A stretch of DNA of 64,000 nt from Solimonas terrae (lineage in GTDB: Bacteria; Pseudomonadota; Gammaproteobacteria; Nevskiales; Nevskiaceae): contig NZ_JAAMOW010000005.1 of NCBI RefSeq assembly GCF_011067135.1, forward strand, positions 62,001 through 126,000. The letters are read 5' to 3'. The position numbers and the translations under genes were made by a program. Positions 1 to 7,322 of this stretch are shown here, piece after piece. The notes under the pieces were generated by a model, which had not been told where the DNA came from, made no database searches, and saw only the letters and a list, made by a program, of their open reading frames with translations. Positions within the stretch are counted from its first letter, which is position 1. The number at the start of each line of letters is the position of its first letter.

Positions 1-375
1 CGCACGCGCAAGCTGCTGCCGGACGCCAAGGCGGCGACCGAGGAAGACTGGCGCACCGAATACCTCGCACCGATCCTGGCGATCCGCATCGTCGACGGCC
101 TCGACCAGGCGATCGATCACATCGAGACCTACGGCTCGCATCACACCGACAGCATCGTCACCGAGAACCTCACGCATGCGCGCCGCTTCCTGCGCGAAGT
201 CGATTCGAGCTCGGTGATGGTCAATGCCTCGACACGTTTCGCCGACGGCTACGAGTACGGGTTGGGCGCCGAGATCGGCATCAGCACCGACAAGTTCCAT
301 GCGCGCGGCCCGGTCGGACTGGAAGGCCTGACCTCGCTGAAGTGGGTCGTGATGGGCGACGGTTCGGTTCGTTGA
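1..375 (+). CDS. proA: gamma-glutamyl phosphate reductase, 3' part (partial)
   Basis: This is the C-terminal 124 residues of glutamate-5-semialdehyde dehydrogenase, the second enzyme of proline synthesis, which reduces gamma-glutamyl phosphate to the semialdehyde with NADPH in the cytoplasm. The reading frame is open from base 1, so the start and the catalytic Cys lie outside the window. The visible segment shows family signatures: [14 protein letters not shown], then a [12 protein letters not shown] stretch, and the ending [16 protein letters not shown]. It lies 24 bp before nadD on the same strand; proA-nadD-rsfS-rlmH is a common order in proteobacteria. Identification is firm from these C-terminal motifs. 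Confidence 0.95.
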   Translation, partial: RTRKLLPDAKAATEEDWRTEYLAPILAIRIVDGLDQAIDHIETYGSHHTDSIVTENLTHARRFLREVDSSSVMVNASTRFADGYEYGLGAEIGISTDKFHARGPVGLEGLTSLKWVVMGDGSVR

Positions 376-399
376 GCGCAAGCCTGTGATGAGCGATTC

Positions 400-1062
400 G
401 TGAAGGCGATCGGCATCTTCGGTGGCGCTTTCGCGCCGTTCCACAACGGACATCTGCGCGTCGCGATCGAGGCGCGCGACAAGCTCGATCTCAACCAGGT
501 GCGGCTCATTCCCACCGCGCATGCCGCGCATCGCCCGGATTCGCGCATCTCGCCCCTGCGTCGTCTCGAATGGCTGCGCCTGGCGGTGCGTCGCGAAAAG
601 AACCTGATCCCGGACGACCGCGAAATCCAGCGCGCCGGTGTTTCCTACACCGTCGACACGCTCAGCGAACTGCGCCAGGACTTTCCGCGTGCGGCACTGG
701 TGCTGATCATGGGCAGCGATGCCTTCGAGCACTTCCATACCTGGAGCCGCTGGCAACAGATCATCGATCTGGCGCATGTCGCGGTGATCACGCGGCCCGG
801 CAGCGAACCGCGGCCGAGTGCGGAGACCCGCGAGATTCTCGCCGGCCGCCGCGCGCCCGACGCCGCGGCGCTGCATCGTCAGGCTGGCGGCCTGTGGCTG
901 CCGCTGGAAATGCCGCTGCTCGACATTTCGTCGACGCGTATCCGTCGCCTGCTCAAGCAGGAGCGTTCCGTGCGCGCACTGGTGCCGGATGCGATACTCA
1001 ATGCCATGACCGCTGCGGACGTCGCGGCGCTGACCCAGGACAACGATGCCACGCAACACTAA
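400..1062 (+). CDS. nadD: nicotinate-nucleotide adenylyltransferase
   Basis: A 220-residue cytoplasmic enzyme that joins ATP and nicotinate mononucleotide to form deamido-NAD. The N-terminus carries the nucleotidyltransferase signature GIFGGAFAPFHNGHLR, with the HxGH motif that binds the ATP phosphates. The C-terminal half has the ISSTRIRR motif. Length is normal for the family. The start is GTG; the nearby ATG at 389 runs into a stop after four codons. The gene sits between proA and rsfS and overlaps rsfS by 17 bp, so the two are probably translationally coupled. A second NAD-synthesis gene, nadE, lies about 30 kb away. Confidence 0.96.
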   Translation: MKAIGIFGGAFAPFHNGHLRVAIEARDKLDLNQVRLIPTAHAAHRPDSRISPLRRLEWLRLAVRREKNLIPDDREIQRAGVSYTVDTLSELRQDFPRAALVLIMGSDAFEHFHTWSRWQQIIDLAHVAVITRPGSEPRPSAETREILAGRRAPDAAALHRQAGGLWLPLEMPLLDISSTRIRRLLKQERSVRALVPDAILNAMTAADVAALTQDNDATQH

Positions 1063-1627
1063 GTCGATGGACCCGCTGCTCAAGCTCGCGATCGGCGCGC
1101 TTGAAGACATGAAGGCGCAGAACATCACCGTCCTCGACGTGATGAAACTGACGACGGTCACCGACACGATGATCATCTGCACCGGCACGTCGAACCGCCA
1201 CGTCAAGTCGCTGGCACAGAATGTCGCCGAAGACGCCAAGCATGCCGGCTTCCAGCCGCTCGGCATCGAAGGCACCGAGCAGGGCGAATGGGTGCTGGTC
1301 GATCTCGGCGGGGTGGTCGTGCACGTCATGCAGGCGCAGGCGCGTGCGTTCTATCAGCTCGAAAAGCTCTGGGCCGTCGCCGAAGAGGCCGAGGCCGCGC
1401 CGGTCGTGAAGAAGCCGGCCAAGCCGCAGCGCAGCACGACGACCAAGGCCAGGCGCGCCGCCGCCAAGGCGGCCGGCGTCAAGGCCAAGCCGGTCAACGC
1501 CGGCGTCAAGAAACGCGCCCCGTCCAAAGCGGCGGCCGGCGCCACCGGCAAGGCGCCCGCGAAGAACGCCGCCGCCGGCAAGCCTGCCGCGAAGAAGGCG
1601 GCACCGCGCAAGGCTGCCCGCAAGTAG
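1046..1627 (+). CDS. rsfS: ribosomal silencing factor RsfS with Lys/Ala/Pro-rich tail
   Basis: RsfS (RsfA/YbeB, Iojap family) binds ribosomal protein uL14 and blocks subunit joining in stationary phase. Residues 8-118 match the family, including DTMIICTGTSNRHVKSLAQ and GEWVLVDLGGVVVHVM. The family is normally about 105-120 residues, but this protein has 193. The last 75 or so residues (from about base 1394) are a Lys/Ala/Pro/Arg tail of the histone H1/AlgP type, rich in AAK, KPA and KKA steps. The tail is in frame, with no sign of a shift. Start choice: ATG at 1046 overlaps nadD; the ATG at 1067 is a plausible alternative. Confidence 0.93.
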   Translation: MPRNTKSMDPLLKLAIGALEDMKAQNITVLDVMKLTTVTDTMIICTGTSNRHVKSLAQNVAEDAKHAGFQPLGIEGTEQGEWVLVDLGGVVVHVMQAQARAFYQLEKLWAVAEEAEAAPVVKKPAKPQRSTTTKARRAAAKAAGVKAKPVNAGVKKRAPSKAAAGATGKAPAKNAAAGKPAAKKAAPRKAARK

Positions 1628-1651
1628 CCGCGCGTCGCGCGCGATCCGGGC

Positions 1652-2122
1652 ATGCGCATCTGGCTGATCGCCGTCGGCACGCGCATGCCGGACTGGGTGG
1701 AAACCGCGTATCGCGACTACGCTGCGCGCCTGCCGCATGAATGCCGGCTCGAACTGGTCGAGATCGCGCCGGCGCAGCGCGGCAAGAACGCCGATCTGGC
1801 GCGCGCCAAACACCAGGAAGGCGAGAAGATCCTCAAGGCCTTGCCGCGGGATGCGCTGATCATCGCGCTCGACGAACACGGCCGTCAGCATGGCAGTGTC
1901 GAATGGGCAGGCGAGCTGAAAGCCTGGATGCAGTCAGGGCGCGATACCTGTCTGCTGATCGGCGGCCCGGACGGACACTCACCCGAAGTGCTGGCACGCG
2001 CCGAACAGAAGTGGGCGCTATCGAAAATGACCTTGCCGCACGCGCTGGTGCGGGTGTTCGTTGCCGAGCAGTTGTTCCGTGCCTGGAGCCTGAATGCCAA
2101 TCACCCGTACCACCGTGCCTGA
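1652..2122 (+). CDS. rlmH: 23S rRNA pseudouridine-1915 N3-methyltransferase
   Basis: A 156-residue SPOUT methyltransferase that methylates N3 of pseudouridine 1915 in helix 69 of 23S rRNA, acting on assembled 70S ribosomes. It matches RlmH along its full length: N-terminal LIAVGTRMPDWVETAY, the RGKNAD segment, the SAM-binding knot loop LLIGGPDGHSP, and the conserved C-terminus AWSLNANHPYHRA. It follows rsfS by 24 bp as the last gene of the proA-nadD-rsfS-rlmH run. Confidence 0.97.
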   Translation: MRIWLIAVGTRMPDWVETAYRDYAARLPHECRLELVEIAPAQRGKNADLARAKHQEGEKILKALPRDALIIALDEHGRQHGSVEWAGELKAWMQSGRDTCLLIGGPDGHSPEVLARAEQKWALSKMTLPHALVRVFVAEQLFRAWSLNANHPYHRA

Positions 2123-2125
2123 GCG

Positions 2126-2167
2126 CGGGCGGGCGCTGCAAAGGAGATGCGGCGCCACGCCCGCCCG
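2126..2167. terminator. inverted repeat between convergent genes, possible terminator
   Basis: A perfect 10-bp inverted repeat (CGGGCGGGCG at 2126-2135, CGCCCGCCCG at 2158-2167) has a 22-nt loop. It is followed by a smaller hairpin at 2168-2182 (GCAGCT-TCG-AGCTGC). Both fill the 65-bp gap between convergent rlmH and the leftward hypothetical gene. There is no U-tract on either side, so a rho-independent role is only suggested. Confidence 0.35.
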
Positions 2168-2187
2168 GCAGCTTCGAGCTGCGGTCG

Positions 2188-3132
2188 TCAGTGTCCGAAC
2201 AGCGAACCGAGCGCCTTCTTCGCGGAGTCGGTGAGCTTGGCTGCCGCCTGCTCGGCCTTGCGCGGTGCGCTGGTATAGCTGCGATAGACGATGACGGTGT
2301 TTTCCGCATTGACCGGCTGCACGTCGTCGACGGTGCCGAGCTGGCCGATGCGTTCGCAGACCTGCTGCACGCGGCCGGCGAAATCTTCGGCCTTCTCGTA
2401 GCGGTCGGCTTTCTGCTGGTAGCCGATCCCCTGCAACTGCGGCTTGAGCATCGGATTGTCGGCGTAGGCGCTGCGGGTCTGCGCGTCGGACTGGTCGAGA
2501 CAGGCGGGCGCCTTTGACTTGTACTGCGAGAGTACCGCGTTGACGCTGCCGATGTAGCCCGGCAGCGCCGCGCGCAGCGCCGTGCGGTAAGCCTGCGCGG
2601 CAGGCTGCGCGCAAGCGCGGTCCACGGCGTTCAGTGCTCCCTGGCCGCAGCTTTCGGCGGCGCTCAGGTACTTGTCGGTGTCGGGCGCGAGCTTCTTCGC
2701 ATACGCGGCGCGTGCTGCGTCGAGACCATTGGCGTAGCCGGTTTCGAGATCGCTCAGGCACTGCGGTGCCGCGGCTGCAGTCAGCCCCGCGGAGCTTGCC
2801 ATTGCCTGCTGCTGCAGCTGCTGGATCGCCGCGTAGTTGCCGTTCATGACCTGGGCCTGCACCTTTGCCGCCATGGCCTGGGCCTGCGCTTCGGTCTGTG
2901 CCTGATGGTCCTCGTCGTACTGGTTCTTGAGTTCGTCGTAGTGCGTCTGCGCCTGGCCGAGTTGGTTGCGGATATCGCCGTAGCGCTGGCAATCGTCATC
3001 CGTGCCGTCCTTCAGCAGCGGGATCTGTGCGTAAGGATCGGCGTCGGCAAACGCGCTGAGCAGGGGCGCGCCTGCCGCGAACGCCAACGCAAGTGCTGTC
3101 AGGCGCAACAGGGTCGTATGGTCACGCATCAT
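2188..3132 (-). CDS. secreted coiled-coil protein of unknown function
   Basis: I do not recognise this 314-residue protein. It starts with a signal peptide (two Met, then TLLRLTALALAFAAGAPLLSA), so it is probably periplasmic. Residues 48-105 are rich in Gln, Glu, Ala and heptad-like spacing and look like a coiled coil. Several Cys residues (for example in DDDCQRYGD, PQCLSDLE and SCGQGALN) could form disulfides. The ATG overlaps the stop of the upstream glycosyltransferase gene as ATGA, so it is the last gene of a translationally coupled three-gene operon. A role near the cell envelope is the only inference I would make. Confidence 0.75.
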   Translation of the reverse strand: MMRDHTTLLRLTALALAFAAGAPLLSAFADADPYAQIPLLKDGTDDDCQRYGDIRNQLGQAQTHYDELKNQYDEDHQAQTEAQAQAMAAKVQAQVMNGNYAAIQQLQQQAMASSAGLTAAAAPQCLSDLETGYANGLDAARAAYAKKLAPDTDKYLSAAESCGQGALNAVDRACAQPAAQAYRTALRAALPGYIGSVNAVLSQYKSKAPACLDQSDAQTRSAYADNPMLKPQLQGIGYQQKADRYEKAEDFAGRVQQVCERIGQLGTVDDVQPVNAENTVIVYRSYTSAPRKAEQAAAKLTDSAKKALGSLFGH

Positions 3133-4574
3133 GGTTTCTCCGCGAGCGGCGCAGCAGTCTCGAACCGCGCGCGTGCGCCATCGGTACGCGGCTCGTCTTC
3201 AATGAGATGATCGGTTGTTGCATCGAGATTCTTCCGTGCCGCCTCGAACGTCGGATCGACTGCAAGTGCGCGCAGGAAGGCCGCGCGCGCTTGCAGTTCA
3301 CGGCCTTCGAGGCGCAGCGCGACGCCGTAGTTGTTCAGCACGCGCGGCTTGTCCGGCGACTGGGACAGGGTCTGCCGCCACAGACTCGGTTCGTCGGCGT
3401 AGTCGAGGTTGCGTTCATGCGTACGCCACGCGAGCGCCGACAGCAGCGCGATCGCCGCGATGCCGGCGCTGCGCGGTGCGTGTGCCGTCGCGGCCGCGAT
3501 CGCGTAGCCGAGCGTCCAGCACGCGGCGATTCCCGGCAGGTACCACTGGCGGTCGTTGGCGAGATCGAGGCGCGGCAGCAGTGAATTCGTCGGCAGGAAG
3601 TGCAGCACGCCCCAGGCCGCGCAGAACGGTGCCCAAGGCCAGCGCCTGCCCGACACGAGGCCGGCGAGCAGCAGCAGCGCGAGCAGCGCCGCCTGCGCGA
3701 CCAGCGTTGCATCGACGCCGTCGGGCACGTGCAGGTCCGGGTCGATGTCGAGCGGACGCAGCAACAGCGCCTGCGCGAGCAGCCAGCAGAGGCCGCGGAT
3801 TTGCGCGAGCGCGTTGTCCCAGGGCGCGCGCGTGCTCAGGCTGACCGCGAAGAATTCGTCGTAGCGCGTACGCAGCACCGCGAGCGCCAGGCCGGCAATC
3901 AGCACCAGCCAGAACGGTGCGTGGCGTACGAGCCGGCCGCGCCGCGACGGCGCCAGTGCGTCCCAGAGCAGGAGCAGCACCGGCAGCGTCGCCGCGGTTT
4001 CGCGCGCGGCGAGTCCGCCGAGAAAAAAGCCGAAGCACGCGAGCCAGCGCCACCCGCCGCCGCGTTCGAGAAAGGCGTCGTACATGGCCAGCGATGCCAG
4101 CATGAACATCGCGGAGAACGCGACCGAACTGCCACTGACATAGGTCACGGCTTCGGTGTTGACGGGCAGCACTGCGAACAGCGCGGCGCCGAAGACGGCG
4201 GCGCTTTGTGCATGTGGCGCGGGCGTTGCGCAGCGCTCGAACATGCGCCGGCCGAGATGCCAGACAAGCCCCGTGTTCAGCAGGTGGACGACGACGCTGC
4301 AGGCGTGGAACGCCAGCGGCTGGCCGCCGCCGAGCGACCAGAGCAGGGCGTCGCGCAGTTTCAGGAGCGGGCGGATGCCATGCGGCAGATAGGCGAGCAG
4401 CGCCGCGCGCGAATGGATGTCCGGGTTGTCGGCAATGACGTTGAAGTCGTCGAACTGGAAACCGGCACCCAGGACGTTGGCATAGGCGACGGCGGTCAGC
4501 GCCGCGAGCAACACCAAGCCGCCGTGACCGGGCCTGCGCACGGTGACGACGAGACCGGCGCCGGTCTCGCTCAC
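3129..4574 (-). CDS. TMTC-like membrane glycosyltransferase with C-terminal TPR
   Basis: A 481-residue polytopic membrane protein resembling the TMTC/DUF1736 family of GT-C-fold O-mannosyltransferases. The first extracytoplasmic loop has the family-like FQFDDFNVIADNPDIHS, with paired Asp residues expected in GT-C catalytic sites. About ten hydrophobic segments follow. The C-terminus has a TPR-like pair starting PRVLNNYGVALRLEGRELQA. The GTG start at 4574 overlaps the stop of the carboxypeptidase gene (GTGA), and the stop overlaps the next ATG, so the three genes are coupled. Sugar donor and acceptor cannot be read from sequence. The frame also opens farther upstream, but that would overlap the preceding gene. 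Confidence 0.78.
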   Translation of the reverse strand: MSETGAGLVVTVRRPGHGGLVLLAALTAVAYANVLGAGFQFDDFNVIADNPDIHSRAALLAYLPHGIRPLLKLRDALLWSLGGGQPLAFHACSVVVHLLNTGLVWHLGRRMFERCATPAPHAQSAAVFGAALFAVLPVNTEAVTYVSGSSVAFSAMFMLASLAMYDAFLERGGGWRWLACFGFFLGGLAARETAATLPVLLLLWDALAPSRRGRLVRHAPFWLVLIAGLALAVLRTRYDEFFAVSLSTRAPWDNALAQIRGLCWLLAQALLLRPLDIDPDLHVPDGVDATLVAQAALLALLLLAGLVSGRRWPWAPFCAAWGVLHFLPTNSLLPRLDLANDRQWYLPGIAACWTLGYAIAAATAHAPRSAGIAAIALLSALAWRTHERNLDYADEPSLWRQTLSQSPDKPRVLNNYGVALRLEGRELQARAAFLRALAVDPTFEAARKNLDATTDHLIEDEPRTDGARARFETAAPLAEKP

Positions 4575-5392
4575 GGCACGTTCCCGCCGAGTGCGTCGTC
4601 GAGCAGCCGCGTCGCGGTCCACCAGCGTTCGCGCGCGTCGAGCAGCACCAGCAGCGCCGCGTGTCCGTCGCGCTGTGCGTAGGCGACCAGGCAGCGTCCT
4701 GCGGCGGGCGTGGTGCCGCTCTTGATGCCGATTGCGCCGGGATAGCGGCCGATCAGTTCGTTGTGATTGCCGAAGCGGAACGTCCGCGGCGTCGCATCGA
4801 GCGTGGTGATGGCTGCCTCCGGCTGTGAAGTGCGCACGAGGATGCGCGGCTGCTGGATCGCGACCAGCGCGAGCGCGGCCAGTTCGCGCGCGGTGCTGAC
4901 GTGCGCCGACGCGTCGTGTCCACAGGCATTCTCGTAATGCGTATGCACGAGGCCCAGCTCGCGTGCCCGTGCATTCATGCGCGCGACAAACGCTGCTTCG
5001 CTGCCGGCCAGCGCATCGGCGAGCGCATGGCAGGCGTCATTGTCGGAGCCGATCAGGGTTGCCGCGAGCAGATCGCCGAAGCGCAGGCGCTGGCCGGCCG
5101 ACAGGCCGAGCCGGGTGCCGGTCTCCCGTGCGGCGGCGGCCGTGACGGTGACGGCCTCGCCGTCGTCGCGACCGCTTTCGACAGCGAGCAGTGCGGTCAT
5201 CAGCTTCGTCAGACTCGCCATCGGCCGCCGGGTGTCGGCCGCGTGAGCGGAGACGACGGCGTCGTCACGCATCAGCAGGTGGGCAGCGGCAAGTCCGGGG
5301 TAGCGGTCCGCCACGGGAGCGGCCGCCGCGGCCGATAGGCTCAGCATCAGCGCGGCAACGGCGACGACGCACCCGCGGCGGCGATTCGTCAT
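4571..5392 (-). CDS. D-alanyl-D-alanine carboxypeptidase (PBP5/7 family)
   Basis: A 273-residue peptidase S11 family enzyme that trims or cleaves peptidoglycan stem peptides in the periplasm. All three active-site motifs are present: SxxK in MASLTKLMTA, SxN in LIGSDNDACHA, and KSG in AIGIKSGTTPAAG (KTG in most relatives). The N-terminus is a signal peptide after MTNRRRG. The ATG at 5392 was chosen because it puts a proper signal sequence first; the upstream open frame is Arg/Pro-rich and not protein-like. At 273 residues it is closer to PBP7-type endopeptidases than to the roughly 400-residue PBP5, which has an extra C-terminal domain. It is first in the coupled envelope operon. Confidence 0.9.
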   Translation of the reverse strand: MTNRRRGCVVAVAALMLSLSAAAAAPVADRYPGLAAAHLLMRDDAVVSAHAADTRRPMASLTKLMTALLAVESGRDDGEAVTVTAAAARETGTRLGLSAGQRLRFGDLLAATLIGSDNDACHALADALAGSEAAFVARMNARARELGLVHTHYENACGHDASAHVSTARELAALALVAIQQPRILVRTSQPEAAITTLDATPRTFRFGNHNELIGRYPGAIGIKSGTTPAAGRCLVAYAQRDGHAALLVLLDARERWWTATRLLDDALGGNVP

Positions 5393-5657
5393 CGATGTTG
5401 CTTGCGAGCACGACAGGCCGCGGCGGATGCTGGCGCGGCGACGAGGAAAACCGACTCCATGGAACCCCCCTTCCCATGATGTTTCGGCGTCCGATGAGTG
5501 TAGTCGGGCTGCCGTTCCCCGTCCCGTCGACCGCCCGTCCGGCGCTGCGGCACCGGACGTGGACGAGGAGGTGCGCCTTGCCGGTACGCGGCGGGCGTGA
5601 ACCGACGGCGATCGGCGACGATCCGGCGGTGCGCACGCCGGGCTTGGCGCGCGGCGG

Positions 5658-6044
5658 TCACGCGGCGTCGGGTCCGGGCGCCGGCACCGGCGTCGCGGTC
5701 TTCGGATCGTCGCCATAGGCGTTGCGACCGCTCTGCCCGGGCTGTGCGAAGAACACGATCAGCACGATCCAGCCGATCAGCGGAATCAGGCCTATCAGTT
5801 GCAGCCAGCCGCTCTTGCCGGTGTCGTGCAGCCGTCGTGCGCCGAGCGCGAGCGACGGTACGAGCACGGCGAGGTTGTAGAGCGTGGACAGGATGCGCAG
5901 ATGCGCGATGCCGCCGACGATCGACAGGCCGAAGGTGATGAGCAAGCTGACAAGGGCGAAGGTCCAGAATTCCTCGCGATGTGCGCGGCCGTCGAACCTC
6001 GCGTAGCGGTTCTGCAGAACGTCGGGATACCAGTTCCAGTTCAT
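5658..6044 (-). CDS. DUF805 inner-membrane protein
   Basis: A 128-residue protein of the DUF805 (YhaH) family. The N-terminus shows the family pattern YARFDGRAHREEFW (usually F-x-GRxxRxEFW). Three or four hydrophobic segments follow, with the conserved ARRLHDTGKSGWL loop between them. It ends in a Pro/Ala tail. The function of the family is not established. It begins 26 bp after the OmpA-family gene on the same strand and is likely co-transcribed. The ATG at 6044 is preceded by GGAGAC on the coding strand. Confidence 0.9.
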   Translation of the reverse strand: MNWNWYPDVLQNRYARFDGRAHREEFWTFALVSLLITFGLSIVGGIAHLRILSTLYNLAVLVPSLALGARRLHDTGKSGWLQLIGLIPLIGWIVLIVFFAQPGQSGRNAYGDDPKTATPVPAPGPDAA

Positions 6045-6070
6045 GACATTTGTCTCCTCGGCCGGCGGGC

Positions 6071-7279
6071 TTACCGCTTCACCAGTTCCACTCGACGATT
6101 TCGGGCCCGGCCTTCGCCGGTCTTGTTGTCGGCGATCGGCTGATCGGGTCCGTGACCCGCCGAACTCAGGCGGTCGGCGGCGATGCCAGCCTTGACCAGT
6201 GCCGCGACGACCGACGCGGCGCGATCCTGCGAGAGCTTCAGGTTGTAGTCGTGGCTGCCGACGTTGTCGGTGTGACCTTCGATCGACAGCTTCAGTGTCG
6301 GCGCGTCCTTCAGCAGCGCGACGACCTGGGCGATCACCGGGGCGGCGTCCGGGCGCAGCGTGGCCTTGTCGAAGTCGAAGTTGATGTACAGCGCGACGTG
6401 TCCGTCCTTGTCGAGGGCGGTTTTCAGGGCACTGGCCTGCGGGGTCTGGATCGTCGCCTGGAACGCCTTCTCCTCGATGACGCCGATGTCGATTTCGGTT
6501 TCCTGACTGTAGATCCTGACCCAGATCGTCTGGCCGTCGTGTTCGAGCCGCGCATCGGTATTGCGCTCGTCGGTGAACAGCAGCTGCGCGCCGAGCGCCT
6601 TCAGGGCCGTTCGGTAGTTTTCCTGGATATCCAGATCGCTGTTCGCTTGCACGCCGTCGCGCGGCGAGTAGTTGACGCTGTACCTTGCGCCCTGAACTTC
6701 GACCGTGTCCTGTTCGTCGCTGTTTTTCACATCGAACTCGAGCTTGTCGAAGTTGCGCTTCTCGGGCGTGCCGGCGGTGTAGTTCGGCATGTGGCCGAGC
6801 AGGCGGTAGTCGTTGCCGGACGGCGCCGTCAGCACCTGTTTTGGCGGCTGCTTGACGACGACCGTGATGTCGATCTCGGTTTCCTGACTGTAGATCTTGA
6901 ACCAGGTTTCCTGACCGTTCCTGACGATCTTGCCTTCCGTATTGCGGTCGTCGCTGAAGAGCACCTGGGCCCCGAGCTTGCCGAGCTGCTCGCGGTAGTT
7001 GGACTGGATTTCGAGGTCGGACAGCGGCTCGGTGCCGTCTTTCGGTGTGTAATCCAGCTTGCAGTAGCGGCCGGCGACGGTGACGGTATGGCTGGCGTCG
7101 CCGGCCTGCACGTCGAAGTCGGCGCTCTGGTAGTCGCGCAGTTCCGGGCCGCTGCTGTCGGCCACGTAGCTCGGCAGCGAACCGAGTGGCGCGCAGTCGC
7201 GGCCGGCGGCGAAGGCCGGCGTCAGGATTGCGCCGCACAGCACGGCGGCGCCGCAATACAGCAGGTGGTTGGCTTTCAT
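6071..7279 (-). CDS. OmpA-family outer-membrane protein with duplicated N-terminal domain
   Basis: A 402-residue exported protein with a signal peptide ending ILTPAFA. Residues 30-140 and 150-265 are two copies of a domain common in OmpA-family proteins: an LPxY start, an aromatic FDV strand, a (K/S)xxYxxxDG turn, an NYR(E/T)xLxxLGAQ(V/L)LFxD helix and strand, and KIYSQETEIDI at the end. Residues 290-402 form an OmpA C-terminal peptidoglycan-binding domain, with FDFDKATLRPDA, IEGHTDNVGSHDYN and the RNRRVEL end. It probably links the outer membrane to peptidoglycan. The duplication is also visible in the DNA as an identical 21-bp stretch (6495-6515 and 6876-6896). Confidence 0.9.
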   Translation of the reverse strand: MKANHLLYCGAAVLCGAILTPAFAAGRDCAPLGSLPSYVADSSGPELRDYQSADFDVQAGDASHTVTVAGRYCKLDYTPKDGTEPLSDLEIQSNYREQLGKLGAQVLFSDDRNTEGKIVRNGQETWFKIYSQETEIDITVVVKQPPKQVLTAPSGNDYRLLGHMPNYTAGTPEKRNFDKLEFDVKNSDEQDTVEVQGARYSVNYSPRDGVQANSDLDIQENYRTALKALGAQLLFTDERNTDARLEHDGQTIWVRIYSQETEIDIGVIEEKAFQATIQTPQASALKTALDKDGHVALYINFDFDKATLRPDAAPVIAQVVALLKDAPTLKLSIEGHTDNVGSHDYNLKLSQDRAASVVAALVKAGIAADRLSSAGHGPDQPIADNKTGEGRARNRRVELVKR

Positions 7280-7322
7280 CGGGCGTTTTCCTTGTTGCGG
7301 TGTGCGAAGACCGGCTGCCGGT

